Notes under the pieces: generated by a model
What the model saw: the letters and a program-made list of their open reading frames with translations, nothing else
What the model was told of the DNA's origin: nothing
Database searches by the model: none
In this document: piece after piece, positions 25,441 through 38,098 of the stretch
Position numbering within the stretch: the stretch's first letter is position 1
Layout of the letters: every line of letters starts with the position of its first letter
Program-made: the position numbers and the translations under genes
Source: Diploscapter coronatus
Taxonomy: Eukaryota; Nematoda; Chromadorea; Rhabditida; Rhabditidae
Length of the DNA stretch: 64,000 nucleotides
Direction of reading: 5' to 3'
NCBI GenBank assembly: GCA_964036155.1
Contig: OZ038423.1
Span: 14,709,249-14,773,248 of the forward strand

Positions 25441-26997
25441 ACGAAACTGTTAGTGTTCGAAAACCTGAAGAATAAAATTACGCAAAATGATGTTGTCTAA
25501 GAGCGAAAATGCGAATAAAAAGGTGTTTATTTATTTAGCCAGTTAGAGTTGAAATGCACGCTTGACGATACTTTTTCATTTTTTCGATCTTTAGTTTTAT
25601 CCTGATGCTCAACTTCTTGCAGAAATTAATGATATTAGCCATACAAACACTCGTTAATTATCATATGCTTCAATAATGACAGAAATTAATGAGTTAATTT
25701 TACCGAGTGGTCACAAAATTCACGAAAATCGAAAATATCCTAATATCGACAAACGGGCATTCCTAGGCACACGGTTGGAGGAGAAGAAAACGCGCCCCTT
25801 TATTTCGTGTCAATTTGCAAATTATTGACAAAAGTCATAAACTTGCTATTCCTGTTTTCGAGTATTCCAATTCAAAAATCAAATGATTCAAAATTATGCA
25901 ACTTCTTGCTGATATAAAAAAGGAAAATTTCTTTCAATTCTAAAGTTAAAAACCAAAGTTTCTTATGGGGATCAAGCCTGACTATTGCCTAGAAACGAAA
26001 TGCACTTCTCAAAATGAAAATAAACAGCAAAATTGATGATGTTTGAATTGGGACAAGCATTGCTTATAGAAATTATATATAGTGGCTGGCTAAGGGTTAC
26101 AATGATCACAAGTTGCATATAAAACTGCCACGATAGCGATAAGAATGACAAAATCAGCGGAAAGATGCAAAAATGCAGTGAAAATGGTTCTGATCAATTT
26201 TAAAAGAGAATAAAGCAAAATGGCCTCGAAACGTGCAAAGAGACCGCACAAATGCAGAGAAAGCACGGCATAACGCATTTCGAAGAGGGAAAGGAGAAAA
26301 CAGCATACGAAATGGGAGGTTTGTTGACTCATCATCACTAGCTCTGACATTGATATTTAGTCTAAATTTAAACCTGCGAAAGTTCAGAACCAATATTTTC
26401 GAAAATCTACGAAGAATTGTCATTCAAAATAATGCAACGTGGATCAAAAACCCGGCTAAATGATGACAATTGATGAAGAAATGATTTTTTTCTCTGAAAA
26501 TATAACGAAAATAAACATATCAATAACAAAAAGGCGAACAGATTGTAAAGAAAGTGAATAGGTGACGTGGAATAAATAATCAGGTCAAAGGAAAAAGGTA
26601 TACTAATACTAATGACTGAAATGATATGGATAAGTAATATCGTTTTTCTGCTATAAGAATAACTTGATGAGAAAGAAGAGAATTCAAATGCTCGGCTCTC
26701 AAACACTTTCGTATAATGAAAGTTCAAGAGGTGGACAATGAAATGGCAATAAATTTAATACAGCTGTCGGCTACAATGAAAAGCTTTTTGCGATAAAAAA
26801 TGAAGAGAATCGATAGTTCTGGCCATCGCAGGTATATTAAATATTGGTAGCAAATCACTTCAAGAAATCATTTTCATCTCATAATTTATGAATCTATATC
26901 TTATTCGAAATTATATTTCCATACATAATGACGTATTATTTATTTCAATACTTAGTGGCAACTCATATGATTGTGGTGTTTTTAAATAGCTTTATTG
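25441..26997. other. Intergenic, no gene seen
   Basis: AT-rich. Overlapping minus-strand frames at 26090-26727 of up to 106 codons have no domain, no splice context and skewed Phe/Ser/Leu composition, and look like chance ORFs. Confidence 0.45.
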
Positions 26998-27325
26998 TCA
27001 AGCATAAGCGACGGCCTGTCCGTAGGCACCAAAGAAGGCACTTGCACCGTTGTCTCAGTCGATGGTGTTCGTGTAGCTGTAGGGGATCGAGGTGCACATG
27101 ATGTAGCCAGTCGAGTTTTGTTGTAGAATGAACATGGCAGCGACAGAGGTGGAGCCGCATCCGATCCATTTCTGGCAGGTCGGACCGAACGAGGAGTCCT
27201 GATAGGACGGATCCATCAATCCGCCAGCAGCCATTGTATAATCGCCACAATCAACACCCACGTAAGCGTTTCATCCCGAATACGACGATCCACCAGGGAA
27301 GTTCATCTCACCCCAACACATTGAG
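26998..27325 (-). pseudogene. Secreted Cys-rich protein fragment with two in-frame TGA codons
   Basis: After an AATTTAG acceptor at 27326-27327 one frame runs to a stop at 26998-27000 that overlaps an AATAAA signal, so this looks like a genuine terminal exon. It reads SMCWGEMNFPGGSSYSG, TGA (27271-27273), NAYVGVDCGDYTMAAGG..., YSYTNTID, TGA (27055-27057), DNGASAFFGAYGQAVAYA. Cysteines at CW, DCGD, TCQKW, GCGS and MCTS suggest a disulphide-rich extracellular protein. In both places Trp (TGG) would fit naturally, so two G-to-A changes would explain the breaks. No upstream signal-peptide exon was found. I do not recognise the family. Confidence 0.55.
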
Positions 27326-28251
27326 CTAAATTTCCTAATTAAATTCTGATTTAAAACATCAAATAAAATCTCCATAGAGTTATTAAAGATTATTAATTCT
27401 TTCAAGATATTTGAGATCATGAAAAATGAAGGTGCGTGTAGTTTTTTTCCACTTTCCCAACGGCCCCCCTCTAAAAAGGTGGAAGAACTCTGCATGCGCG
27501 CGGAATAAAACTATACGCATCCGAAAAATTATGTCGAATTTTTCAATGGCAATATTCAAGAAAGTTCATTCTAAAGATACAAAACTCGTAAGTGAAAATT
27601 ATGAAGAGTAAGTCACACGAACATTCTGACTTTAGTCCTTCCTAGTTCTGACGACCTTAACAAGTCTGCCCTTGATAGATCTATGTAAAATGAAAGAGTT
27701 CAACGTCTTTGAGTAACGAGAAAATGATATACGGCAGCAGTAATCGTTATTTTTTTCAATTCGTAGTTCTATAACAAGACTTTTCAGACAACCGTCTTTT
27801 TACTGGTTTTGCACTCTGAAAAACTGCAGGTAATGACCTAAATACAGTTTTGAGTATTATTTGATACGTGACTTGATGTCTTTCGATATGCCAGAAGTCG
27901 AGTGTCAGCGAAATTGGCAAATGGTGATTTGATCAATAGATATTCCCAGAGGTATTCAGTAAACAATAATGATATTCACTGTTCATGAACCGCTAACGCT
28001 TGTTTATTAACGATTGAAAACATCGCGATTTACAGTGTCCAAACGTCGAATAGAGTGTGTCGTCTTTGATGAAGAAATAAATTGCAAGGCGTTTCTCCCT
28101 TTTCTTTTCATCTATCGTCGTCGCTATTCTCTTCGATTGCGAAGAACTATGGATTAGTCACATATTTTCTACCTCTAGTCTGATAAAAATAAGATATTCT
28201 TGTATTATTGTGAATATACTGTGCCATAATTTATTCATATTCGTTATCCAA
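27326..28251. other. Intergenic, no gene seen
   Basis: Upstream of the GT11 gene and behind the broken exon. No coding exon could be supported on either strand. Confidence 0.45.
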
Positions 28252-31133
28252 ATGACGAAATATATCGAATTCTCATCGAATCGGATGATAAAGCACCGGT
28301 GCCATTATGTTTTCATCATATTACTCATTCTGATATGCGCTAATATTATAACTCTTACAATAATTTGGTATAAATTATCAAAATTAACGGATGGCGATAA
28401 ATCTTATAGGTCTGAAGGTAAGAAATATTTGGAAGATAATAAAGCTAGGAAGAAATGATTTTATTTCAGAAAATGTGACGAGTTCAAAATTAATAAATTC
28501 AATGACCGAACAAAATGAACCACTGACATTTTCGCTAATGCCAGTTTGTTCTCAGTTCGGAAATCAGGTATTTTTAGACGGATTATTTATTCATAAAATT
28601 TCTGTACAGCTTTGTTCCCTACCTTCTCCATCTTGTCTTCACAATCCCACTTTTATGCTATTTCTCCTCTCTATACTTTCTGCAATCTAACCATTTGCTC
28701 AGATCTGGCCTTCTATAGTATTACAGAATTGACAACATTAGCGTTCTTTATAAATTTAGAATTTTTTTTTTTCAATACTAGTTCTGTCAGATTAAAAGTA
28801 TATATGCTATCATTATGATGTCAATATTTATTAATATTGTCCGATTTCATAATACACAGCTAGGCTGCACACAGGTATTTTGATAGGTATTTGTTTTTAG
28901 CGAATAACTCGATTAGCGCAACAGATAGGCCATAAGAGTGTTGTGTGAAAAAGATACGCAAGAAAATTTTACGTAGTTCTGTATAGGTTTCGTCTCATGA
29001 AACTTTGAAATAAAAAAATTCTTTAAATGGGTATTTCAGTACCTGTACCTGTCAAAAATACCTGTGGACAGCTATGTACACAACTTTGTGAGAGTTATAA
29101 TGATGATTTCTCATCAAGCTAAGTAATTTTAAATGTATAATTTTATTCCAGTTATTCCGAGTGATTTCCGGCTATGGAATCGGCCGCTCCGTTGGGCGAC
29201 AGCACGTTCTCCATGTCTCAGGAAATTGCACCGAGACGAACGAGCGCGATTATGCGAAAATACGGAGCATTTTCCCTAAAATGGCAAAACTCATCGTTAC
29301 CAATGTAGGGTTTTGGGTTTCGATTCAATTTTATAGACCATATTTTTAGAATGATCACAAACTTTCAAAAAATACCTCACAATTGCCATACGCTCTTTAT
29401 CATGGAACACAAATGTGTTGTCACTATGAAGATCCTACGTGGTATGTTAAAATCTTGAATAATTTTCTTTTTAACTCTGATTTTAGGCGATTAATCCGTG
29501 AAAAAGCGATTCACGTCGAGCTGAAGACAAAATACGTCCAGAACTCGAACTACTTCGAAAAATACATCGACGATTTGATGGAGTATTTCGAATTCAGCGA
29601 GGAAATAAAAGTGCAAGGCGATAAACTCATTCAAAAGTACAATATGTAAGTTTTTATCGTTCTATTATTATTCTGGAATGATGATGAAAATATATCGTTC
29701 GTATTTTTAGTTCAAAATTTCAAGCAAAAATAGAATCTAGCCAAGTCTCCTCTTTATGATTTGATGCAAGAATATTCTTCGTTCAGAGCCAAACTTGAAA
29801 AGCATCAAACGGTCTACCATTTCGATACAATCCACGCAAATGGCATCGATGTGGTGGTCCGAAATGCTGATGTAAGTCGAACGAACAAGGCCAAGGTGGC
29901 CCACGGTTTAGGCAATTTAACAGATACACTTAAAATACAGATACGCAATGTCATAGCTACTTTATGTAATGGGTAGATAGCGTTTCTGAATATGTTTTTG
30001 AATAATCAGAGATTATCATTGGGAACTTTTTGTTATTGTTTAGTAAAAAAAATGGCAATGCAAATCGATAATTATCACATCAATTGTTTGGAAATATTTT
30101 CTGCAACTTAGAAAAACGTATGCTATTCAGATAATTTTTTGCAAGTTTGATAAGAATCATACATTTTGGCGAAAACAGGGGTAAAAAATATAGGTATAAA
30201 CTTTACAAGGTCAGAAAGGTACACTTTCGGTACATGTTGGGCTGCCATGAAGAGAGTCGTTTGCCGAATAACCGTTAATATGATATCATTGTGTTTTAGA
30301 TTGACGAAACCGGATTTTTGTGTGTCCACACTCGGCGAACTGATCATTTTGCGCCTAGCGGGTTGGGCTTCACTGTCCCGGCGATTAAATTCATATTGAA
30401 TAGAGATGTATGAAAATAGTCTTCCCATAAAATGCAACTTATGAACTTCAGAAACTAGACAAAGTATTCATGTTTGGAGACGATGAACGCTTCATGAACG
30501 GCGTTCTGAATACAATTAAAGCGGATGAGAAATACGCAAACGTATGCATTGTATATCTTTTCTTCGAATTAAAAAATCCTTTTTAGATAAAGGGTATTGT
30601 GAATTTCAACACAACTATTGGAGAGGATCTCTATTTGTCGTCCAAAATCTGTTCCGCATTTCTCATTTCCACATCAGAATCAACTTTCGGATGGTTTCTG
30701 GCGTTTCTCGTTCAAAATCAGGAGAAAGTCTATTTTCGCCATAACATGAGACCGGAATCTGGAGCCTACAGTGGTACTATGAGGTATTTGCATAACTTCT
30801 AATAATCGACTCTTGATCATGAACAAAAGAAAATCCCATCATAATAATAGAGTTCGTTAGAAGGGGTAAACAGAATTCGTTTTCCGGCTTGTCAAATTTT
30901 AGTTATGCCTCATTCCTGTTTATTAGTACATAAAGCTTCAACAAGATCATTGAAAAATTATTTTATCAGGCCAAACTTTCGTTTAGAATAGTATTTTAAA
31001 GGAAAACATCATAAAAATCTATAATTTCAGACACATGTGGAAGCCACTTTTTCAAGACGAAGAAACGAATGCGATTAAGACCCTATGTGGAAATCGATAT
31101 GTTTTTCTATTCCCCCTTTGTTTCACTGAATAA
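28252..31133 (+). CDS. Glycosyltransferase family 11 (fucosyltransferase-like)
   Basis: Ten exons: 28252-28417, 28470-28567, 29152-29304, 29350-29441, 29487-29645, about 29711-29871, 30300-30407, 30452-30541, 30587-30783, 31031-31133; about 440 aa. A type II signal anchor (VFIILLILICANIITLTIIW) near residues 20-40 implies a Golgi enzyme. GT11 signatures are FGNQ|LFRVISGYGIG, CVHTRRTDHF (HxRRxD) and ESTFGWFLAFL near the C-terminus. Family members transfer GDP-fucose in alpha-1,2 linkage; the acceptor is unknown. AATAAA follows the stop. Exon 6 does not join in frame: upstream reads ISKFQAKIESSQVS, downstream YDLMQEYSSFRAKL, and the frames differ by one base near 29745-29755. This could be a decayed gene, an assembly indel at TTT, or a missed alternative splice (acceptor at 29734). 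Confidence 0.85.
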
Positions 31134-32179
31134 AGAAAATTCGATTTGACGTCTTACCTAATTGTAAATTGTAGATACATTATGTCCCTACAGGATTTTT
31201 TTTTATTCTTGCGATCCTTCTCTACCCAAACTACATTCAATCACTTCGTTCTTTTCAACTGTTGTTTCACCCAACTTGCCCGTATAGGTAACCAACGACT
31301 GGCTAAATCACTTCTTTGATCTGGTATTCTTAAACTGTGACCATCAAACGAAACTTTTTTGTGGAAAATAATTTCAAATGCAGTAATAAAAGAGTTGGAC
31401 AAAATTGCGAGTGCAGATGCGCACCGCCTAGTGGATCTCACCATTGTTTCGAGATTTGCGAGAGGTCCGCGCGGTTCGTTGCGTATAGCTTCTAGGGATC
31501 GATGCCTAAGGACTATGTTGGGTTTAGTGGTCAAGACAAGTTGAGGGCACAAGCGGGAGTTGTAGAGGTTTGGTGATTGTTTGATATTAACTTTTCCTAG
31601 ATTTGTAATTATCACCTATAAAAACAAGGTATTTTCAAAAATTAGTTTTATAATAATTTCCCAGCTTTCTACAGTGGAATATTTATTTCAGAAGGCAAAT
31701 TCGACATGACCAGTGAAATAGTGATGCATGCCTAATCGGTAAAATAAGTGAATTGAAAATTCAAATGCACGATAATAAAATGATTTGAGCAATAATAAAC
31801 AAATAGAAAATTACCGTAAATAAGTTCGACAAGAGAAGTTTTTGATCTAAGGCTCTTCTTCCGAATGAAACCAATGCACTCCACCAAATTGAAGACGGGG
31901 ATTCCGAGTTTAGAAAAAAATTTATTTTTGACAGGTGGTTAAAACAACGACCCGACAAACACATTTTCCCAAGTTCAGAATCTCCATCCTCGATTTGGTA
32001 AAATGCACTTGGTTTCATTTCTAAAGAAGATCCTTAGGTCAAAAACTTCTCTTGTGAGGCCTGCACGATCTTGGATTGATTATCGCATCAATAAACAAGA
32101 AAAATTTCAATTAAAGTGAAATTCTGTAAAGTAATGAAAGAAATAGTATACACGTTCACATTAGATAGCAGGAGATATT
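31134..32179. other. Convergent 3' region with a GC-richer island
   Basis: Lies between the GT11 (+) and ferroportin (-) ends. At about 31390-31580 the GC content rises and both a 124-codon minus frame (31241-31615) and a 61-codon plus frame (31359-31544) are open. No domain was recognised. It may be a fragment of a mobile element or a decayed gene. Confidence 0.4.
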
Positions 32180-34909
32180 TCATGCACTAGCTAAGGCGCT
32201 ATTAACAATGTCCTTCGGCTGATGACCATTTTTCTCGACGAAACTTTCAGCCTCTGCAACCCTAGAGCTTCGTGAATTTGATCGACCTTTCTTCTTTGAG
32301 AATGATTCCTGAAAACCAGTGCTTAATTTAATTTTAGATATACGCGACCAAACAGCATAATTTATAAGTTTATTGCATGGTAAAAAATGATAAGCCTCGC
32401 ATTATGAAAAATTCATATATGACATAGATTCTCATATGAAGATTATTTCATTCAACTTTACTTTTCATTTTATTTAGAAAAAAAATATACAAAAAACTCA
32501 CAGTAATGAAATATGAGAGGTAGAGCAAAAACGCGAATCCTACAGAAACGGCAGAAATTGCGCACAACGCACCGAACACTTCGGTCTCGAAGAAACAAAT
32601 CACCTGAAAACCTTATTTATCTGGCCAAATAGTCCTACAAAGGGTCTACCATAATATCTTTGAGCACCGAGAAGAATTCACAAAATGCTGTTTGTACGCC
32701 AAAAATACTGTATCGCTGTCGTTCGGGGATGGTTTCCTGCATTATTTGCGTGATTGAAGGGTCAATAATCCATAAACCTAAATTCGACCTTTCATTTCAA
32801 AGAAAATTTCGCAAATTAGGATTGTTTCAAGGGATATTCTTTTCTAAACCAAAACGAAAGAAGAAAATAACCTCGTAAATGGACGAGGATGAATTCAGTT
32901 ATATCTTTTCAGTAAGTGCCAAATTTACCATATCTAGCGAAAGTGATTCCGAAGAAGAAGAGGAGGACGGAGAATGGCCATTGAAGGAATGGCAGAGCAG
33001 TGACGTGGCTGTCGGTGCTGGGCGAGTGAATCTCCCTCCAAATGTTATGCAGCCAGGGCTGAATTTGAAGTCATGTTGAAGGTCAGAGCCGCGTTAAGCT
33101 TCGACTTCGAACGACCCCAAACGTCGGGTTTTTTTTTCGAGAGACGAAATAACTTCGATGTCGACTTCGAAGGAGAAGATATTTGTAACTTCGCTTCTAA
33201 TTCAATTAAAAAAATAAAAACTTGACTTTAAGTTAGAATAAACAGCTCGCGAAATCTTAATAATTATGTTCAAAGAATATTTCTACCTTGAATTCGAAGG
33301 TGTCGACGAAACCTGTGACGTTCATCGGGCTGTCAGGCAGGAACTGCGAATAGCCAGCGATTTGGATACCGATATTTTGAAGCTGAAATCACAAATTAAA
33401 GTTTTTGAAAATAAAGAAGCTATCAAGGGAAAATGGACAAAAATTACAATGTAAAAATGCTCTCTTGAGAAAATCCTTTTTCTTTTTTCTTTCGACAGCA
33501 AGATTTATTATAGAACTTTTCTCGATAATTCTAAGGACTCACGAAAAATCCTATCAGCGCAGTAAGCAGAAGACCCATGACCCTCTCGAAGCACGTGTAA
33601 GAGATGTTCCCGAGAAGTCCGAGAATGGATCCAGCCGTTCTGAATGCGCCAAGAGCAGTGGCTGAGAGTCCCTGCTTGGCGCCGTACGAGATAGCCAGCT
33701 TAAAAAAATCACATCAAAAAGATTAAAGTAACTCCTACATTGTCGAATCCCAGAACGGTGAAGTAGAGCATCGCCAGAGCGAAAGCAGGCCTCCACGCCT
33801 TCTGCTTGAAATAGGAGACGAATGCTCCGAGCCATGAGGTGTTCGTGCAGTTCTCCTCGTCTTCATCGATATCCGATTTGGCCGCTGCAATTTCTAAACC
33901 TTCCCAGTCGATTTCAAGAAGCTGCTTACATCTTCGTTCCTTCAAAGTTGGCGTATCTCGATAAATTGCCAAGAGAATCCGACCTTCGATGACCCACGAG
34001 ACAACATTGTAGACGATGACGAAGGCGCAGCAGACAGTTCTTCAGAAATAGATTTGTTCCGATATTAGACAAATTTCCGTACCTGCTGAAGTGGTCCAGG
34101 ATGAGTCCAGTAATCAGCGGAAGGATAGCCGAGGATGCTTGATCGAGCACATTCATGATCGAATTTTGAGCTGAAAGTTTTCAGATTTGAAATTCTCAAT
34201 ATTCGCAAACAGAAGAACCTGAAAGTCGCGAATTCTCCGAGCTCTCCACCAGAACGACGATCCAGTCCTTGGTGAAGGCCATCCTTTGACATTCCGAAGC
34301 GACTTTAGCCAACGAGGAGAATATCAATGCCACGAATAAGAAGATCTGCAATTAAAATAGGTTTTTTTAGCAAGAAAAATGCTAGTCGAACGTTCTCATA
34401 TCCCTGCAATCCCCGCTTTCCTTGTGTTGAGTCCAGAAGGTAGAAGCAATACGCGAATACCAAAGCGGATACAGATACGCTCAAATTGTTGATCAACAGA
34501 GCCGTTTGGATACCAAAAATGACAATCGTGAAGTAGTTGAGTCGTCAATTATCTCACCTCGGTTCCGGTTAACTCGGTCCAAAACCTTCCCCACAATCGG
34601 TGTGAATATCAACTTGACAAGAGAATCTGCTAACTGTTGCCCGGCTATGTACCTAGAAAATAAATATTTTAACAATTATATTGCATCTGAATATTACATC
34701 ATTCCTCCAAGTTCATGAACGAACATCCCAATTGCAAAGGCCCATAACCGATCTCCCTGAAAATCACTTTAAAGAACGATTTCTTCTATCTTTCAGAAAT
34801 TTGAAGTTCACTGACAACGTTATTCCATAGCTCCACCTATAAATCACGATGTCATGGCTTGTGAGATGTTCCAGATGATCAACATTTTATTTTTGCACTT
34901 TGCTGTCAT
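32180..34909 (-). CDS. Ferroportin-type iron exporter (SLC40)
   Basis: About 540 aa. Exons: 34899-34909 (tentative start), 34812-34857, 34698-34756, 34392-34652 (frame break inside), 34219-34345, 34083-34170, 33739-34039, 33543-33698, 33287-33382, 32929-33058, 32650-32777, 32502-32603, 32180-32308. Ferroportin landmarks are SGDRLWAFAIGMFVHELGG at TM1, AFTKDWIVVLVE, YFTVLGFDN followed by LAISYGAKQGLSATALGAFR, and YGLWIIDPSITQIMQETIPE in the C-terminal half. The family exports Fe2+ across the plasma membrane. The 34558 donor leaves no usable acceptor; reading on gives RNRGEIIDDS, then the true frame NYFTIVIFGIQTALLINNLS one base out of register near 34532-34541. The C-terminal half is intact with all phases closing. 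The 11-nt first exon is the weakest part of the model. Confidence 0.85.
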
Positions 34910-37900
34910 GAGATCATGAAAAAATCCCGTGATGATTTCATCTACTCGATTAGTTGATGAACTTTGACGCTTTTAACGCTTTTATCTTTCAACTTCTCCA
35001 CTCTCTTCGCGGAAAGCTCTAATATTTACTGATAAGCCGTAGAACTATGATAATCCGCGTCTAAATTCGAAGGCGCGATTCATTTTTACCATATCGTTTT
35101 CAATGCCTTTTACGATTATCGGTCAGCTTTTCGGCGATAAATATGAATCAAGCATGTTTTTTCTGGGAAAAATTATCAATTTCGATATCAAATGATACTA
35201 AATTCAGTGTAAATTACTCGCTTGCACGTTTTCTATCCGATTTTTCGTTTTTATGAGCATTTTCTTTTCAAATACAACTAAACGAATATCATTTCTGCCG
35301 TAATTGAACATAAGTTCGCAAAATGTGATCGTTAAAAGATCAATTGATACAAAGTATTGGAAGAAGAAAACGCTAATGGTTCCAAATACTTTACCGATGA
35401 GCCTCGTACGTCATTTTCAAACAACTGATATGCGCGGTAAATTTTGCAAAAAAAAAAGACAATATCATGCGGGTATAGTAAGAGTGAATGTCGGTAAGGA
35501 CCAAAGTCGGTATAAACAGGGTCCGCAAATCGGACTGATTTTCAAATAAATGTATTGACTCTTAAAAATTAAGATCATCAAGAAATTCCCACTTTTATCT
35601 ATAAAAATTTGTCAAATTGTGCTCAAAAATAACCTACTAATGTCGAAAGTAAATATGCACCGTTCAATCGTAGCAGAGTCTTTCTATCGTTAACGAAGTC
35701 TTTAATCCAAAATCGTGCCATATTTGCCTGAGAATCGAATTTTGATATTTAGAAAAAATTATGCAGAAAAGTCGATAAGCAAAAAATCGAAGTAATGCAT
35801 GAATAAAGAAGGATTCATTGTAAGAAATGACCCATAAAACATGGCATTCTTCAATGGATGAATGAATTACCGAACAAAATATGAATGATATAGTTCTTGA
35901 ACGAATTTTCGAAAAAAAAAGTCTGGAAATAAACTATCTTTGACAAAAATGAGAAATGCGTTTTCAAAACTTCTTTGTCTCTCTACTCATTTTCCAAAAT
36001 TTTGCTGCTCTTTCACTTTTTCGTTTTGCAAATATCGATTTATTCGTAGTAAAAATGTCGAAGCCACAAAATACACCATTTTGCAGAGATTTGTGCTCAT
36101 TTCAAAGGAAATATTTCCAAGCATGTGAATTTCATACAAGTCTCGAGAAAAAATGAAACCATTGGAGCAAGACATTTGAAAAATGATGAATATGTTAACG
36201 ATTTGTAAAAATAGATTGATTTGACAAGGTAATCTTCTCTAAGGGTCCCCTGAAATTCGAGACAAAAGTGGGTGTATCTGGAAGAACAAAAGATTCTAAA
36301 TGGATTGGCGTACAATTTTCAGCAAAAATGAATACCTGCAGCAGGTGGCTGGCTTTGAAAACGAGTTTCTTTGTATTGAAAATTGCATGTATGCTAATTT
36401 ATGCGACATGCTTTGCATTGAGAAGCTTACTGAAGACAAGGCACCTGGTGCAGGTATTCATTTTTGCTGAAAACCTTACGCCACTCCATTTAGAATCTAT
36501 CGTTCTTCCAGACGCACCCACTTTTGTTCCGAAATTCCACGGGGCCCGAAAAGGTTCTCTTGGTAGAAAAATAAAATAAAAATCGATCATGCAAAATTAG
36601 CACCCCAGAATCGCGTAAAAATGACACGAAATTGATTGCTCTTGAATTTTGAGCTTGGCCTTGTCGTCTTTTTAGTCAATGATTTTCTCGTTGACTCTCG
36701 TCCTTTCCTTACAAACAGAAGCCCTTCCCTTCATTTCTTTCTCTCTTCTCCGTCTGTTATGGTTGAACTGATAAGACAGCTTGAGTGCGTGCAAAAGTTA
36801 TAAAATTGGGGAGGATTAATAACGCAATTAACCATTTTCGAGAACAGCATCGTCTGTCAATCGAATTTTAAAATAAAAAAAAAAGAATTTTTCTAGTGAC
36901 TAGCATAGGAGAATTGCAATTACTACCTAAGACCGTCATATTTTTGATGATTTTAGATTGGAGATCTAGACAATTAGCAAACCCGAACGATATTTGCAAT
37001 AAAAATTACATAATTCAAGAATAGCTTTGAATGTGTGAATGACGAACTTCTTTGAGGGTTATATATTTTGAAGATTTCGTAAGACAAATGCTGCAGATGC
37101 TCACGAATAAAAATCATTGAACAAGAATTTCAAAGTAGCCAAAATGAAAGAAACGATCCATAAAAAATATGAAAAAATCGTTCGATATTGAAGATAACAT
37201 TTCTGTCTGATTCTTTTTCGTTTCTTGTTTATTTACATTTGCCGATTCGTTCTCTCATCATCTGGCAGAAGGGCGAATATTTTCCTGCAGTCGTTTGCCT
37301 TGCAAATATTGATTAAATTTAGCTGTAAGCTACACATAATACGGCTCTGCATAATTTGATCTTTATAATAAAAGAAGGAAAAATAAATTGCATGAGCTTT
37401 TAGGTTATGTCATTATAAGTAAGTAGCATGTTGGGATCCTAGAAACATTCTAGGGTGATAAGAGATATCCAAATATCCAACCGCATGAAAAATCTCTGAT
37501 AAACTGTTGTCTTATTTTGTCTCAGTCTTGCAATTTTCCCATTTTTAGCGTCAGACGGCGATTATTCCATCTATTTTTGGCTATTTGACGTCATTTATTT
37601 GGTTAACGTAAGAAGGTTGCAGAGTTTTGAGCTGCAGGTAGATTTGTGGAGTCAATCCCGTGAAGACAGGGGCAAGGGGGTCATTATCTTTTCTCCTTTT
37701 TCCACCTAACTCCGAATCTCTTAACCTGCAACATGGAAACGTGATTTCTTACGGACAATTATCCCGTTACCACCAACTCGGGTGTTTTTTCTTTGCCCAT
37801 TGTCTTTCTCCGTATTCATTATCTTTTCCTTTCTTGCCAAGCAAAGAGCTGTTTTTTCTCCCAACTTACTCCAAGTCAAGCTCAAATCAACTTGTTTTCT

Positions 37901-38098
37901 TTTCCCCGCTTCTCTGGATAACCTGACAGGAAAAGCTTTTCTGAAAGCTGTCTCTCCCAAGGTGGTTGCCTTATTTTGTTATTCCCCGAGATTCTGTGAC
38001 ATTTTATTTTTGAAAAGCCAATTTCCAAAAACCACTCTAAAACAACATTTTCATATTCAATCTATTTTGAATAATTACTCTTTAATTGCCATATAATT
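34910..38098. other. Long divergent intergenic region
   Basis: Lies between ferroportin (-) and the membrane protein at 38099 (+). It contains the inverted-repeat element at 36225-36563 and pyrimidine-rich stretches near 37680-37960. No gene was supported; the open frame at 35304-35549 has no domain or splice signal. Confidence 0.5.
36225..36563. mobile_element. Inverted-repeat element with ~105-nt arms
   Basis: The left arm (about 36241-36346) and right arm (about 36450-36550) are diverged reverse complements. They share ACAAAAGTGGGTG, TCTGGAAGAAC, GATTCTAAATGGA and TTTTCAGCAAAAATGAATAC. The interior of about 100 nt is AT-rich. The ORFs on both strands across it are a consequence of the repeat. 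A non-autonomous foldback/MITE element is the simplest reading. Confidence 0.75.

Noticed and set aside
26090..26727. Several overlapping minus ORFs of 86-106 codons
   Set aside because: Frames overlap each other, composition is F/S/L-biased, and no exon joins to another.
36268..36590. Paired ORFs of 103 and 63 codons on opposite strands
   Set aside because: They arise from the inverted-repeat element; the two frames mirror each other.
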